The notes below the pieces were generated by a model. That model did no database searches, had not been told where the DNA came from, and was given only the letters and a program-made list of their open reading frames with translations. From Rhizobium bangladeshense (GTDB lineage: Bacteria > Pseudomonadota > Alphaproteobacteria > Rhizobiales > Rhizobiaceae): a stretch of DNA of 64,000 nt. The position numbers and the translations under genes were made by a program. Of the stretch, positions 11,460-21,478 are shown one piece after another. How positions within the stretch are numbered: the stretch's first letter is position 1; the number at the start of each line of letters is the position of its first letter. The stretch is taken from the NCBI RefSeq assembly GCF_001662075.1, contig NZ_LYPL01000007.1:62001-126000 (forward strand), written 5' to 3'.

Positions 11460-11753
11460 TTAAGCCTCCGGCTTGTTGAAGACCCAGTTGAAGGGCTTGA
11501 TCTCAACGCTTTCGAACAGCCCGGCCTGGGCGTAGGGGTCGGCATCGGCGAGCGCCTTTGCCTCCTGCGCCGTCTCCGCCTTGACGAGCACCAGACTGCC
11601 GCAGGCCTTGCCCTCGTCATCGAGGAAGGGACCGGCCATGGAGAGCTTGCCTTCGGCATTGAGCTTGTCGAGATAAGCAAGATGCGTCGGCCGCGTCTCC
11701 ATGCGGACGTTCAGATGTCCCGGCTTGTCCTTGCAGAGCAGGGCGAAAAGCAT
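11460..11753 (-). CDS. YciI-family protein
   Basis: 97-aa YciI-like dimeric alpha/beta-barrel protein (MLFALLCKDKPGHLNVR start). The family His-Asp pair is partly visible: TRPTHLAYLDKL and ADADPYAQAGLFESVEI, where DPY is the conserved C-terminal motif. YciI-like proteins resemble muconolactone isomerase, but most have no assigned reaction. It sits between gpsA (10 bases) and the EVE gene (3 bases), suggesting one transcript. Confidence 0.88.
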   Translation of the reverse strand: MLFALLCKDKPGHLNVRMETRPTHLAYLDKLNAEGKLSMAGPFLDDEGKACGSLVLVKAETAQEAKALADADPYAQAGLFESVEIKPFNWVFNKPEA

Positions 11754-11763
11754 GTCTGTTCTC

Positions 11764-12747
11764 CTATTCGGTGGTGATGGGACGCGTCATCAACTGCTCG
11801 ATGGCGTCCGATATATCGAGCCTGCCGTCGATGATGGCGGAAACGGCGTCGGTGATCGGCATGCTGATCGAAAGCTCCGCGGCAAGCCGCGAGGCGACCG
11901 AGGCGGCGAGCGCACCTTCCACCAGTGCGCCCTGCAGCGGGTCGGCCTTTTCGCCGCGCCCGAGCGCGATGCCGAAGCGCAGGTTGCGCGATTGATGGCT
12001 GGTAGCCGTCAGCACCAGATCGCCGAGACCGGAGAGCCCGCGCACCGTGTCCGCCTGGCCGCCTTTGGCGACGACGAAGCGCGACATTTCCGCGAGGCCA
12101 CGGGCAATCAACGCCGCACGCGCGGATTCGCCGATGCCACGGCCCTCGACGATGCCGCAGGCGATCGCTAGCACATTCTTCAGCGCACCGCCGAGCTGCA
12201 CGCCGATGCGGTCGCTGGAGGCGTAGAGCCGGAAGGTGCGGCCCGATATCGCCTGGGCGAGCCGCTCGGCAGTCTCCATATCCGCCGCCGCGATCGCCAT
12301 CGCCGTCGGCAGGCCTTTGGCGATGTCGGCGGCAAAACCGGGGCCGGACAGCACCGCCACCGGATGGTCCGGCAGCTCCCGCTCCAGCATGTCGGTCAAC
12401 AGATTGCCCGTCGCCCGCTCGATGCCCTTCGCGCAGGTGACGACGACGGCATCCCTAGACAGATAGGGGCCATATTGCCGTGCCGCATCGCCCTGCGCTT
12501 GCGACGGCATCGCAAAAAGCACGATGGAGGCGCCGGCGATCGCCTCCGCCTCGGCGGAAAATTCGAGCGATTCCGGCAGGGCAATGCCGGGCAGCACCGC
12601 ATCATGCAGACGCTCGGCCCTGAGATCGGCCATCAGTGACGGATTGCGTCCGACAAGTATCACCGCGCTGCGGCCGGCAAGGGCGATGACGGCGGCAAGC
12701 GCCGTTCCGAAAGCACCCGATCCGATAACGGCGATTTTTTCGCTCAT
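11764..12747 (-). CDS. gpsA: Glycerol-3-phosphate dehydrogenase [NAD(P)+]
   Basis: 327-aa enzyme that makes sn-glycerol 3-phosphate for phospholipids. The ATG at 12747 gives [20 protein letters not shown] with the NAD-binding [19 protein letters not shown] contains the catalytic Lys region, and [28 protein letters not shown] is the conserved C-terminal block. The frame is open far upstream only because it shadows tsaD. The start overlaps the tsaD stop as ATGA, indicating translational coupling. Confidence 0.96.
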   Translation of the reverse strand: MSEKIAVIGSGAFGTALAAVIALAGRSAVILVGRNPSLMADLRAERLHDAVLPGIALPESLEFSAEAEAIAGASIVLFAMPSQAQGDAARQYGPYLSRDAVVVTCAKGIERATGNLLTDMLERELPDHPVAVLSGPGFAADIAKGLPTAMAIAAADMETAERLAQAISGRTFRLYASSDRIGVQLGGALKNVLAIACGIVEGRGIGESARAALIARGLAEMSRFVVAKGGQADTVRGLSGLGDLVLTATSHQSRNLRFGIALGRGEKADPLQGALVEGALAASVASRLAAELSISMPITDAVSAIIDGRLDISDAIEQLMTRPITTE

Positions 12748-13841
12748 GCCTTGGCTCCTCTCTTTCCAAAGCCGATCAGCCTTTCGGCATTGGCATCGAG
12801 CGGCCAGCGCGAACGCGGCTGCACGTCGAGCGGATCGGGCGCGATACCTATGGCCATGCGCTCCAGGCCTGCCCAGGCGATCATCACCGCATTGTCGGTG
12901 CAGAGGCTCAGCGGCGGCGCGATGAAGCGGAAGCCGTTCTTGTCGCAAAGACCCTGCAAAGTCGCCCGCAATTCGAGATTGGCGGCGACACCGCCGGCAA
13001 CGACCAGCGCCGGCTTTTCTGCGGTGGCCGAAAATTCCGCCTTGAACCGCTGCAGACCTCGGCCGATGCGGTCCTTCAGCGTGCGCGAAATCGCCCGCTG
13101 GAACGAGGAACAAATATCCGCCACGTCCTGATCGCTGAGCGGCGCGACCTCCTGCGCCGCCTGCCGCACGGCCGTCTTCAGGCCGGAGAAGGAGAAGTCG
13201 AGCCTTGCCTCGCCGACCAACGGCCGCGGAAAATCGAAGCGGCTGGCATTGCCGTCCCGCGCCATGCGTTCCACCGCCGGACCGCCGGGATAGGGCAAGC
13301 CGAGCAGTTTTGCCGTCTTGTCGAAGGCTTCGCCGAGCGCATCGTCGATCGTCGTGCCCCAGCGCTCATAATCTCCGACGCCGCGCACCAGGATGAGCTG
13401 GGTATGGCCGCCGGAGACGAGCAGCATCAGATAGGGAAAGGAAAGCCCGTCGGTCAGCCGCGCCGTCAGCGCATGGCCTTCGAGATGGTTGACCGCATAG
13501 AGCGGCTTGCCGGCGGCCTTGGCGATCGCCTTGCCGGTCATCAATCCCACCAGCAGCCCGCCGATCAGCCCCGGCCCTGACGTGGCCGCGATGGCGTCGA
13601 CATCGGCCAGCGACACATTGGCGCGCTTCAGCGCCGCCTCGATCAGCTCGTCCAGCGCCTCGACATGGGCGCGCGCGGCGATCTCCGGCACGACGCCGCC
13701 ATAGGCACTATGCTCATCAAGCTGGGAAAGCACCACGTCGGAGAGTATTCTGGAATGCCCCTCCGCATCGCGCTCGACGACCGCCGCGGCGGTCTCGTCG
13801 CAGCTCGTCTCGATGCCAAGGATGCGCAGAAAGGGAACCAT
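12744..13841 (-). CDS. tsaD: tRNA N6-adenosine threonylcarbamoyltransferase
   Basis: 365-aa universal enzyme that places threonylcarbamoyl on A37 of ANN-reading tRNAs. The start at 13841 gives [21 protein letters not shown], the conserved family opening. Metal-binding His119 and His123 are in [11 protein letters not shown]. Nucleotide-binding stretches include [10 protein letters not shown] and [12 protein letters not shown]. Start choice rests on homology: the frame is open a further 439 codons upstream in antisense to hemC. It is first in the tsaD-gpsA-YciI-EVE run and diverges from hemC across 72 bases. MtaB at 58694 acts on the same A37 nucleotide. Confidence 0.96.
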   Translation of the reverse strand: MVPFLRILGIETSCDETAAAVVERDAEGHSRILSDVVLSQLDEHSAYGGVVPEIAARAHVEALDELIEAALKRANVSLADVDAIAATSGPGLIGGLLVGLMTGKAIAKAAGKPLYAVNHLEGHALTARLTDGLSFPYLMLLVSGGHTQLILVRGVGDYERWGTTIDDALGEAFDKTAKLLGLPYPGGPAVERMARDGNASRFDFPRPLVGEARLDFSFSGLKTAVRQAAQEVAPLSDQDVADICSSFQRAISRTLKDRIGRGLQRFKAEFSATAEKPALVVAGGVAANLELRATLQGLCDKNGFRFIAPPLSLCTDNAVMIAWAGLERMAIGIAPDPLDVQPRSRWPLDANAERLIGFGKRGAKA

Positions 13842-13913
13842 AGGGCCTGTTCGTTCATTGCGATGGGGCCGAAACCCGGTTACGAGAACTCCGGTAACAA
13901 CGGAACAGAGCGG

Positions 13914-14843
13914 ATGCAAACAAAACCTTTCCGGATCGGCACGCGAGGCAGCCCGCTGGCGCTCGCCCAGGCGCATGAGGCCCGCGACAGGCTGATGGCG
14001 GCGCATGGCTTGCCTGAAGAGATGTTCGAGATCGTCGTGCTGTCGACGAAGGGCGATCGCATCACCGACCGGTCGCTGGCCGAGATCGGCGGCAAAGGCC
14101 TCTTCACCGAGGAGCTCGAACAGAAGCTTGTCTCGGGCGAGCTGGATTTCGCCGTGCACTCCACCAAGGACATGCCGACGCACCTGCCGGACGGTCTTCA
14201 TCTCTCCGCCTACCTGCCGCGCGAGGATATCCGCGACGCCGTCGTCGGCCGCACCGCACCCAAGCTGATCGACTTGCCGCATGGCGCCACCGTCGGCTCC
14301 TCGTCGCTGCGCCGCCAGGCGCTGATCCGCCGCATGCGGCCCGACATCAACGTCATAACCTTCCGCGGTTCGGTCGAAACCCGGCTGCGCAAGCTCGAAG
14401 AAGGTCAGGTGGATGCGACGCTGCTGGCGCTTGCCGGCCTCAAACGTCTCGGCAAGGTCGAGGTGCTGACCGATATCCTCGATCCCGACACCTTCCCGCC
14501 GGCGCCGGCCCAGGGAGCGATCTGCATCGAAAGCCGCGTCGGCGATACGGGGACCGACGACCTGCTGGCCGCGGTCAACGACGCCGCGACCTTCGACACC
14601 GTCTCCTGCGAACGCGCTTTTCTCGCCGCCCTCGACGGTTCCTGCCGCACGCCAATCGGCGGCTATGCCGTCTGCGAGGGCGACCTCATCCGCTTCTCCG
14701 GCCTGATCATCACACCCGACGGTCGCAGCCAGCATGCCGTGACGACCGACGGACATCGCCGTGATGCCGCCGCCCTCGGCACCCGCGCCGGCCAGGACGT
14801 GCGCGCAAGGGCCGGCAGCGCCTTCTTCGACGACTGGCACTGA
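13914..14843 (+). CDS. hemC: Hydroxymethylbilane synthase (porphobilinogen deaminase)
   Basis: Joins four porphobilinogens into hydroxymethylbilane for haem, sirohaem and cobalamin. The ATG at 13914 gives 309 aa starting [20 protein letters not shown], the family signature. The dipyrromethane cofactor Cys is about residue 244 in [13 protein letters not shown]. Another ATG 17 codons upstream in frame is less likely because family homology begins at MQTKPF. hemD follows 7 bases later, so both steps to uroporphyrinogen III are co-transcribed. Confidence 0.96.
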   Translation: MQTKPFRIGTRGSPLALAQAHEARDRLMAAHGLPEEMFEIVVLSTKGDRITDRSLAEIGGKGLFTEELEQKLVSGELDFAVHSTKDMPTHLPDGLHLSAYLPREDIRDAVVGRTAPKLIDLPHGATVGSSSLRRQALIRRMRPDINVITFRGSVETRLRKLEEGQVDATLLALAGLKRLGKVEVLTDILDPDTFPPAPAQGAICIESRVGDTGTDDLLAAVNDAATFDTVSCERAFLAALDGSCRTPIGGYAVCEGDLIRFSGLIITPDGRSQHAVTTDGHRRDAAALGTRAGQDVRARAGSAFFDDWH

Positions 14844-14850
14844 AGCGGCC

Positions 14851-15558
14851 ATGCGCGTGCTCGTCACCCGCCCCGCGCATTCGGCCGAGACAACCGCACA
14901 ACGTCTGCGCGACATGGGCCACGAGCCGCTGCTGCTGCCCCTGCGTCGGCCACAACATGACAGTGCCGCAGCCGCCGGCGCGCTTGCCGCCACCAGCGGC
15001 GCGATCGCGGTGACCAGCGCCGAAGCCATGAGGGTGCTGTCGGCTCTCGGCGAGACACTTGGTCCGCACCTAGACCGCCCGATTTTTGCGGTCGGCGAGA
15101 TGTCGGCGCAAGCGGCGCGGCGCCTTGGCTTCCGGTCCGTCACCGCCTCTTCGGGCAACGGCCGCGACCTCGCCGATCTCGTCGCCGCGCAGAAAACGGA
15201 GAGGTTGCTCTATCTCGCCGGCCTGCCGCGCGCCGAAACCTTCGGAGGCAGACTGCGTGAACTCGGCATCCGCTTTTCCATCGCCGAATGTTATCGCATG
15301 CAGCCGGTCGCTCCCGGCCCGACCGACATCGAGGCGATTTTTTCGGGCCATGGCCCGGATGCCGTTCTGTTCTATTCCCGGCAGACGGCCGAGGATTTCT
15401 TTCAGGTGGCGGAGCTGCGATCAGCTCTGTCGGAACAGGGCGGAATCCGCCTCCTCTGCCTCAGCGAGGCGGTGGCGCAGGCCATTCCGACCTTCCTGAA
15501 GGGAAGCGTGACGATTTCGCCGATGCCGGATGAGATAAGCCTTTTGTCGCTGCTTTGA
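14851..15558 (+). CDS. hemD: Uroporphyrinogen-III synthase
   Basis: 235-aa cytosolic enzyme that cyclises hydroxymethylbilane to uroporphyrinogen III. The family is poorly conserved; support comes from [20 protein letters not shown] at the start, [33 protein letters not shown] and the C-terminal [12 protein letters not shown] and [11 protein letters not shown], plus its place 7 bases after hemC. The start at 14851 was chosen because the upstream open frame overlaps hemC without homology. Confidence 0.92.
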   Translation: MRVLVTRPAHSAETTAQRLRDMGHEPLLLPLRRPQHDSAAAAGALAATSGAIAVTSAEAMRVLSALGETLGPHLDRPIFAVGEMSAQAARRLGFRSVTASSGNGRDLADLVAAQKTERLLYLAGLPRAETFGGRLRELGIRFSIAECYRMQPVAPGPTDIEAIFSGHGPDAVLFYSRQTAEDFFQVAELRSALSEQGGIRLLCLSEAVAQAIPTFLKGSVTISPMPDEISLLSLL

Positions 15559-15647
15559 ATGCCCTAGCTGCCCAAATTTGATCTAACCTCTTCCCTTAAT
15601 TGGCATCACTGTCTAGTTTCGTTGCAATGCAGGATAAAGAGGACCTC

Positions 15648-16925
15648 ATGGTATCGGGAAACCCGCCACGCCATTCGAAGAGCGCCGACGAGCCGGTCAC
15701 GATCGACCTTGAAGCACAGGATTTCGCCTCTGCAGCCGATACCGAAAAGCCGGTGGAGAATGATGTCGGCGATACTGACAACCGCCCCGCCGAGGCCAGC
15801 GTGACGCCCGAAACCGAAGCCGCGTCGCTGACCGAGCATGAACGCGCCGAACAGGAACAGCCGGAATTCGAAGGCCAGCCCGGGACGGATGCGCGAGAAG
15901 AGGAGCCTGCAGCTCCGGAACCTTCCTTCACGCCCGCTCCAGAACAGCAGGCGCCGCGGGGCGCCGGCACCTCCGCTCTCATCGCTGCCGGCATCTTCGG
16001 CGGCCTCGTGGCGCTGCTTGGCGCAGGCGCCATTCAATATGCCGGATACCTTCCGGGTTCCTCGGCGCCGCAGACGACGTCGCCTGACATCGCCGATCTT
16101 TCCAGTGAGATCGACGGCCTGAAACAGACGGTCGCCAATCTCGCCGCCAATCCCGCAGGTACCGGCGACGGCGCGCTTGAGACACGCCTCGCGGCGCTGG
16201 AAGCGGCTGCGAAAAACCCCGCAGCGGCGACGCCGGCCGATTCGACAAATGTTGAGGCGCTCAACCAGAAGATTGCCGAGCTCAGCGGCCAGGTCGATCA
16301 GCTGCGCGCCACACTTGCCCAGTCCTCCGTGCAGCAGACGAGCAATGGCGCCGATATCGCCAAGCGCCTCGAGGAAGCCGAAAAGAAGCTGAACGAACCG
16401 CGCCAGGATGTCGCCGTCGCCCGGGCGATCGCGGCAGCCGCCCTCAAGGCGGCGATCGATCGCGGCGGCCCGTTCCTCGCTGAACTCGAGACCTTCGCCG
16501 GCGTCGCGCCCGACGATCCTGCGGTTGCCGACCTGCGTAGCTTTGCCGAGATCGGCATTCCCTCGCGCGCCGAGCTCGTGCGCCAGGTTCCCGACGTTGC
16601 GACCGCGATCGTCGAAGCCGTCAACCAGCCGGATCCGAACCAGAGCTGGTCGGACCGGCTGATGGCGAGCGCAAAATCGCTGGTGACCGTCCGTCCCGTC
16701 GGCAATATCGAGGGCGAAAGCGTCGAAGCGATCGCCGCCCGTATGGAGGATAAGGTGAAGAACGGCGACCTGCCCGGCGCTTCCGCTGAATGGAATTCTC
16801 TGCCGGCTCCCGGAAAGCAGGCGTCCGCCGCCTTCAAGCAGTCGCTGGAGGCGCGCATCCGGGTCGAGGAACTGGTCGGCGGGGCGCTGTCGAAAGCGGT
16901 CAGCGGCGCCGGCAAGGAGGGCTGA
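15648..16925 (+). CDS. Mitofilin-like (Mic60) inner-membrane protein
   Basis: 425-aa protein of the COG4223 / mitofilin family. The first 105 residues are acidic and Pro/Glu-rich, a disordered cytoplasmic tail. One membrane segment follows near residues 106-130 (SALIAAGIFGGLVALLGAGA), then a periplasmic coiled coil (IADLSSEIDGLKQTVANLAA) and the C-terminal mitofilin signature domain. Mic60 shapes intracytoplasmic membranes in alphaproteobacteria and cristae in mitochondria. The start at 15648 is preceded by AAAGAGGACC; two upstream ATG/TTG-type starts lack a ribosome site. It lies between hemD and the HemY-like gene, the conserved alphaproteobacterial order. Confidence 0.88.
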   Translation: MVSGNPPRHSKSADEPVTIDLEAQDFASAADTEKPVENDVGDTDNRPAEASVTPETEAASLTEHERAEQEQPEFEGQPGTDAREEEPAAPEPSFTPAPEQQAPRGAGTSALIAAGIFGGLVALLGAGAIQYAGYLPGSSAPQTTSPDIADLSSEIDGLKQTVANLAANPAGTGDGALETRLAALEAAAKNPAAATPADSTNVEALNQKIAELSGQVDQLRATLAQSSVQQTSNGADIAKRLEEAEKKLNEPRQDVAVARAIAAAALKAAIDRGGPFLAELETFAGVAPDDPAVADLRSFAEIGIPSRAELVRQVPDVATAIVEAVNQPDPNQSWSDRLMASAKSLVTVRPVGNIEGESVEAIAARMEDKVKNGDLPGASAEWNSLPAPGKQASAAFKQSLEARIRVEELVGGALSKAVSGAGKEG

Positions 16926-16928
16926 GAC

Positions 16929-18536
16929 ATGATCCGACTCGTTGTCTTCGCCCTGCTCGTATTGCTTCTAGCCTATGGCTTCTCCTGGTTCGCCGATCGT
17001 CCCGGCGATCTCTCGCTGATCTGGGAAGGCCAGATCTACCAGACGAAGCTGATCGTCGCGGTGAGCGCGATCATCGCTCTGATCGCCGCCGTGATGATCG
17101 TCTGGTGGTTCGTTCGCCTGATCTGGACCTCGCCGCATTCGGTGACGCGTTATTTCCGCGCCCGCAAGCGCGACCGCGGCTATCAGGCGCTGTCGACCGG
17201 CCTGATCGCCGCCGGCGCCGGCAATGCGCTCCTTGCCCGCAAGATGGCGGCCCGCTCGCGCGGCCTCATCCGCGCCGATCAGGAGCCGCTGATCAACCTG
17301 CTCGAAGCCCAGGCCGCCCTGATCGAGGGCCGCCACGACGAGGCGCGCGCCAAATTCGAGGCCATGGCCAACGACCCGGAAACGCGCGAGCTCGGCCTGC
17401 GCGGCCTCTATCTCGAAGCCCGCCGTCTCGGCGCCAACGAAGCCGCCCGCCAATATGCCGAAAAGGCGGCCGACAACGCTCCCTATCTGCCCTGGGCCGC
17501 CCAGGCGACGCTCGAATATCGCAGCCAGGCCGGCCGCTGGGACGATGCGATCCGCCTGCTTGAACAGCAGAAGGCTGCCCGCGTCGTCGAAAAACCCGAA
17601 GCCAACCGCCTGCACGCGGTGCTGCTGACGGCGCGCGCCATCGAGAAGCTGGAAGGTAACCCGGCCGGCGCCCGCGATGACGCGTTGCAGGCGCTGAAGC
17701 TCGCCGCCGACTTCGTCCCGGCCGCCCTCATCGCCGCCAAGGCCTTGTTCCGCGAAGGCGGCCTGCGCAAGGCCGCTTCGATCCTCGAACAGGCGTGGAA
17801 ATCGGCGCCGCATCCCGAAATCGGCCAGACCTATGTCAGAGCCCGCAGTGGCGATTCCACGCTCGACCGGCTGAAGCGCGCCGAGCGGCTGGAGGCGTTG
17901 CGCCCGAACAATGTTGAATCTCTTCTCATCGTCGCCCAGGCCGCGCTCGACGCGCAGGAATTCGCCAAGGCCCGCGCCAAGGCGGAAGCGGCCGCGCGGA
18001 TCGAGCCGCGCGAAGCTGCCTTCCTGCTGCTCGCCGACATTGAGGAGGCCGAGACCGGCGATCAGGGCCGCGTGCGCCACTGGCTCGCCCAGGCGCTGAA
18101 GGCCCCGCGCGATCCGGCCTGGGTGGCGGACGGCTTCGTCTCCGACAAATGGCTGCCGGTGTCGCCCGTCACCGGCCGTCTCGATGCCTTCGAATGGAAG
18201 GCGCCTTTCGGCCAGATCGAAGGTCCGCTCGAAGACGGTTCGGCGCCCGCCGCGATCGAAACTGCCCTGAAGACCCTGCCGCCGCTGCGTGACGTCAGGC
18301 CGGAAAGCCCGGTCAACGATCACCGCATCATCGAGCTGGAGCGCGCCGCGACGATCGCCGAGGCCGTGCGCCCCGCGCCGGCGCCGGCAAAGCCGAAGCC
18401 CGTCGAACCGGTCGCCGGCGATAAAGCGCCGGTGCCGAACGAAGCAAAGCCCTTCTTTGGCGGGCTGCCGGATGATCCCGGCGTTCGCGATTCCAGGGCG
18501 GAACCGGAACCCAAGACACGGCTTCGCCTTTTCTGA
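16929..18536 (+). CDS. HemY-like membrane protein with TPR repeats
   Basis: 535-aa protein with a HemY_N domain: two membrane segments (about residues 2-18 and 39-64) flanking a short loop, then SPHSVTRYFRARKRDRGYQALSTGLIAAGAGN-type sequence. A long alpha-helical TPR-like region follows (repeated A-x-x-LL/AL-x-A patterns, residues 90-400). The Pro/Lys/Ala-rich C-terminus is likely disordered. HemY of this type is linked to haem synthesis by gene position only; it is not the protoporphyrinogen oxidase also called HemY. It starts 3 bases after the mitofilin gene. Confidence 0.88.
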   Translation: MIRLVVFALLVLLLAYGFSWFADRPGDLSLIWEGQIYQTKLIVAVSAIIALIAAVMIVWWFVRLIWTSPHSVTRYFRARKRDRGYQALSTGLIAAGAGNALLARKMAARSRGLIRADQEPLINLLEAQAALIEGRHDEARAKFEAMANDPETRELGLRGLYLEARRLGANEAARQYAEKAADNAPYLPWAAQATLEYRSQAGRWDDAIRLLEQQKAARVVEKPEANRLHAVLLTARAIEKLEGNPAGARDDALQALKLAADFVPAALIAAKALFREGGLRKAASILEQAWKSAPHPEIGQTYVRARSGDSTLDRLKRAERLEALRPNNVESLLIVAQAALDAQEFAKARAKAEAAARIEPREAAFLLLADIEEAETGDQGRVRHWLAQALKAPRDPAWVADGFVSDKWLPVSPVTGRLDAFEWKAPFGQIEGPLEDGSAPAAIETALKTLPPLRDVRPESPVNDHRIIELERAATIAEAVRPAPAPAKPKPVEPVAGDKAPVPNEAKPFFGGLPDDPGVRDSRAEPEPKTRLRLF

Positions 18537-18553
18537 AATGGAATGAAAACCGC

Positions 18554-19039
18554 ATGTTCGAACGCTTTCAGGCATTCTTTCAGAAGCTCACCGCCGACCA
18601 CCCCAGGAAGGGTTTCGCCCCGGATGATCCGCGCATCGCGGTGGCGGCGCTGTGCATGCAGGTCATGGAGGCCGACGGGCGGATCAAGGCCAGCGAGAAG
18701 AAGCGGCTACGCAAACTCCTGAAGGAACAGTATGCGCTCGACGGCAAACAGCTTAACGCCCTGATGGCCGCCGGCCTCGAGGCCGAAAGCTCCGCGGTCG
18801 ACTATTATCGCTTCACATCCGACCTGAAGCGGCACCTGAACACCGAGCAACGGCTAGAGCTGATCGGCATCCTCTGGGACATCGTCTATGCCGATGGCGA
18901 ACGCAGCGAGATGGAAGATCATGTGATCTGGCGTATCGCCGATCTGTTGGGCGTTTCCGCGCGCGAGCGCATCCAGAAACGGCAGGAGGCCGCCGCCAGG
19001 GTGACGGATGTCCGGGTTTTACAAGATGATTCCGACTGA
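18554..19039 (+). CDS. TerB-family protein
   Basis: 161-aa helical protein with the TerB-like fold: AALCMQVMEADGRIKASEKKRLRKLL (about residues 31-56) and IGILWDIVYADGERSEMEDHVIWRIADLLGVS are the paired DG-containing helical repeats that bind metal in TerB. Despite the family name, there are no tellurite-resistance genes nearby, so a stress role is not shown. It lies 17 bases after the HemY-like gene and overlaps the next gene, suggesting one transcript from hemC to the amidotransferase. Confidence 0.87.
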   Translation: MFERFQAFFQKLTADHPRKGFAPDDPRIAVAALCMQVMEADGRIKASEKKRLRKLLKEQYALDGKQLNALMAAGLEAESSAVDYYRFTSDLKRHLNTEQRLELIGILWDIVYADGERSEMEDHVIWRIADLLGVSARERIQKRQEAAARVTDVRVLQDDSD

Positions 19040-19781
19040 GCGAATTCAGCACCGCGACGAGCGTCCGATCCTCATCGTCCTGCATCAGGAGCGATCGAGC
19101 CCCGGCCGCGTGGGTCAGTTGCTCGTCGAAAAGGGCTACCGCCTCGACATCCGCCGACCGGTGCTCGGCGAGCCGCTTCCGCCAACGCTCGAAGATCATG
19201 CCGGTGCCGTCGTCTTCGGTGGGCCGATGAGCGCCAATGATCCGGATGACTTCATCAAGAAGGAAATCGACTGGATCAGAATTCCGCTGCGGGAAAAACG
19301 TCCCTTTCTCGGCATCTGCCTCGGTGCGCAGATGCTGGTGCATCATCTCGGCGGCAAGGTGCAGGCGAATACCGACGGCTCGACCGAGATCGGCTGGTAT
19401 CCGTTGCGTCCGACCGAGAAGGGCCGGCTGCTGATGCATTGGCCGAAGATGGTCTATCATTTCCACCGCGAGGGTTTCGAGCTGCCGCATGGCGCCGATC
19501 TCCTCGCCGAAGGCGATGCCTATCCGAACCAGGCCTTCCGCTACGACGGCAACGCCTGGGGCCTGCAATTCCATGCCGAACTCACCCGGGTGATGATGCA
19601 TCGCTGGGTCGTGCACGGCGCCCATCGCTTCATCCTGCCGAACGCCCAGCAGGGCCGCGAACATCTCGAAGGCCGCATGCTCTTCGACGCGCCGCTGAGA
19701 GCCTGGCTGACCGAATTTCTCGATATCGTCTTCGAAGGCAAGACGGCGAAAGCCGTCTCCCCGATCACCCTTTCCGCATAG
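19008..19781 (+). CDS. Class I glutamine amidotransferase (GATase1-like)
   Basis: 257-aa GMP-synthase-like amidotransferase domain protein. The nucleophile elbow is PFLGICLGAQMLVHHLGG (Cys near residue 107). The oxyanion region GAVVFGGPMSANDP precedes it, and GLQFHAEL supplies the His of the catalytic triad. The partner or synthase is unknown. Two starts are possible, ATG at 19008 and ATG at 19026; both overlap the TerB gene (by 32 or 14 bases), so translation is probably coupled. It converges on the MFS gene, leaving 25 bases between the stops. Confidence 0.85.
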   Translation: MSGFYKMIPTERIQHRDERPILIVLHQERSSPGRVGQLLVEKGYRLDIRRPVLGEPLPPTLEDHAGAVVFGGPMSANDPDDFIKKEIDWIRIPLREKRPFLGICLGAQMLVHHLGGKVQANTDGSTEIGWYPLRPTEKGRLLMHWPKMVYHFHREGFELPHGADLLAEGDAYPNQAFRYDGNAWGLQFHAELTRVMMHRWVVHGAHRFILPNAQQGREHLEGRMLFDAPLRAWLTEFLDIVFEGKTAKAVSPITLSA

Positions 19782-19806
19782 GCCGCCGCGGCCCGGCAGC
19801 CGCGCT

Positions 19807-21048
19807 CTATGCCGATGCGCTGGGCGCGTCGAGGGAATCGATCCGGCGCAGTTTTGGGAAACTCGAAGCCCAGATCGCCGCAACCGCTAGCGTTCCGATA
19901 CCGCCGATGACGACTGCCGGCACCGCGCCGAAGATCGATGCCATCGTGCCTGCCCTGAATTCGCCGAGCTCGTTCGAAGCGCCGACGAAGACCATGTTGA
20001 CCGCATTGACCCGGCCACGCAGGTGATCCGGCGTCCAGAGCGCGATCAGGCTTTCACGCACATAGACCGATATCATGTCGGCCGCCCCCATCAGGGCGAG
20101 TGCGGCAATCGAGACCTCGGTGCTGGTCGAGACGCCGAAGATGATGGTTCCGACCCCGAACAGGGCAACGCCGATGAACATATAAAGGCCGGCGCGGTGC
20201 TTCAGCGGATAAGCGGCCAGAAAAATCGCCATCACGATGGCGCCGAGCCCGGGAGCGGCCCGCAGCAATCCGAGGCCCCACGGCCCGAGCGTCAGGATAT
20301 CGCGGGCGAAGATCGGCATCAGCGCCGTAGCGCCCCCGAGCAGCACGGCGAAAAGATCGAGCGAGATCGCCCCGAGTACAACTTTCTCGGCGCGGATGAA
20401 ACTGAAACCGCCGAGGATCATCGCCCAGCTCTTCGCTTCGGCCGTCGTTTTCTGTTCCGGCTTCGGGATCATATAGAGCAGGGCCGCGCCGAGGATGGAA
20501 AAGACCACCGCAACCGTATAGGCCGTCGAGGCGCTGATGCCGTAGAGCAGACCGCCGAGCACCGGTCCGGTGATCGCCGCAAGCTGCCAGGACGAGGAGT
20601 TCCAGGCGACCGCGTTGGAAAGCGCATGCTCCGGCACCAGATTGGGCGCGAGGGACTGCACCGCCGGCGACATGAAGGCGCGTTCGATGCCGAAGATCAG
20701 GAGCACCGCGAACACCGGCCAGGGCGCGAACGTGTCGGTCGCCGTCATGACGAGCAGCGCCAGCGTGCAGAGCGCGCTCACCAGCGAGCACAGCGCCGCG
20801 ATGGCGCGGCGATTGTGCCGGTCTGCCACCGAGCCGGTGACGAGGATGAGCAGCAGCGACGGCAGGAACTGCACCAGGCCAATCAGGCCGAGATAGATCG
20901 CCTTGCCCGTCTGATCGTACATCTGCCATCCGACGGCGACGCTGACGATCTGCTGCGAGAAGGAGAGCAGAAAGCGGGCAAAGAAGAAGCGGGTGTAAGA
21001 CGAATGCCGGAACGCGGCAAAACGGTCTCCGGTGGGCGAAAACGACAT
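19807..21048 (-). CDS. MFS transporter (DHA3/EntS-like exporter)
   Basis: 413-aa permease with about 12 membrane segments. It begins MSFSPTGDRFAAFRHSSYTRFFFARFLLSFSQQ, typical of the DHA3 subgroup (EntS-like). The cytoplasmic loop VTGSVADRHNRRAIAAL is the MFS motif A (G-x-x-x-D-R-x-x-R-R). The second half contains DHLRGRVNAVN, another DHA3 hallmark. The substrate is unknown; no siderophore or drug genes adjoin it. It diverges from yggT across about 140 bases. Confidence 0.85.
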   Translation of the reverse strand: MSFSPTGDRFAAFRHSSYTRFFFARFLLSFSQQIVSVAVGWQMYDQTGKAIYLGLIGLVQFLPSLLLILVTGSVADRHNRRAIAALCSLVSALCTLALLVMTATDTFAPWPVFAVLLIFGIERAFMSPAVQSLAPNLVPEHALSNAVAWNSSSWQLAAITGPVLGGLLYGISASTAYTVAVVFSILGAALLYMIPKPEQKTTAEAKSWAMILGGFSFIRAEKVVLGAISLDLFAVLLGGATALMPIFARDILTLGPWGLGLLRAAPGLGAIVMAIFLAAYPLKHRAGLYMFIGVALFGVGTIIFGVSTSTEVSIAALALMGAADMISVYVRESLIALWTPDHLRGRVNAVNMVFVGASNELGEFRAGTMASIFGAVPAVVIGGIGTLAVAAIWASSFPKLRRIDSLDAPSASA

Positions 21049-21187
21049 GAGCCTTGTCCGAGGAAGCAGGCGCCGGAATGGTTGCGAGGCCGCCCGTTAA
21101 ACATGATTTGCCCTGCGTTCCCACACGGCACTTGCTCGTTTAGTTGCCAATGTCTACATGTCTGTCAACAACCAATTGGAGATGACG

Positions 21188-21478
21188 ATGTTTGCCTTGT
21201 TTCAAACCATTGATTTGGTTTTGAATATTTATACGTGGATCCTGATTGCCAGCGCCGTTTTCTCCTGGCTCTATGCGTTCAACGTCATCAATTCCAGCAA
21301 CCAGTTCGTCAATTCGGTCGGCATGTTCCTCTATAATGTCACCGAGCCGGTGCTGAAGCCGATCCGTCGTCGGCTGCCGAACCTCGGCGGCATCGACATT
21401 TCGCCGATCATCCTGCTGGTGATCATCTTCTTCCTGCGCACCTTCCTTTGGACGACAGTCTATCCGCTGGTCTCTTGA
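21188..21478 (+). CDS. YggT-family integral membrane protein
   Basis: 96-aa protein with two membrane segments (about residues 10-30 and 70-94) and the family middle motif [26 protein letters not shown]. YggT proteins are linked to osmotic-shock tolerance and division-site organisation in other bacteria. The ATG at 21188 follows TTGGAG at a good distance; upstream in-frame ATGs at 21158 and 21182 are less well placed. The stop overlaps the probable TTG start of the next gene, the usual yggT-yggU pair. Confidence 0.9.
   Translation: MFALFQTIDLVLNIYTWILIASAVFSWLYAFNVINSSNQFVNSVGMFLYNVTEPVLKPIRRRLPNLGGIDISPIILLVIIFFLRTFLWTTVYPLVS

Noticed and set aside
18554..19039. TerB gene as a tellurite-resistance or phage-defence island
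   Set aside because: None of the other ter genes is present and the context is a haem-synthesis operon.
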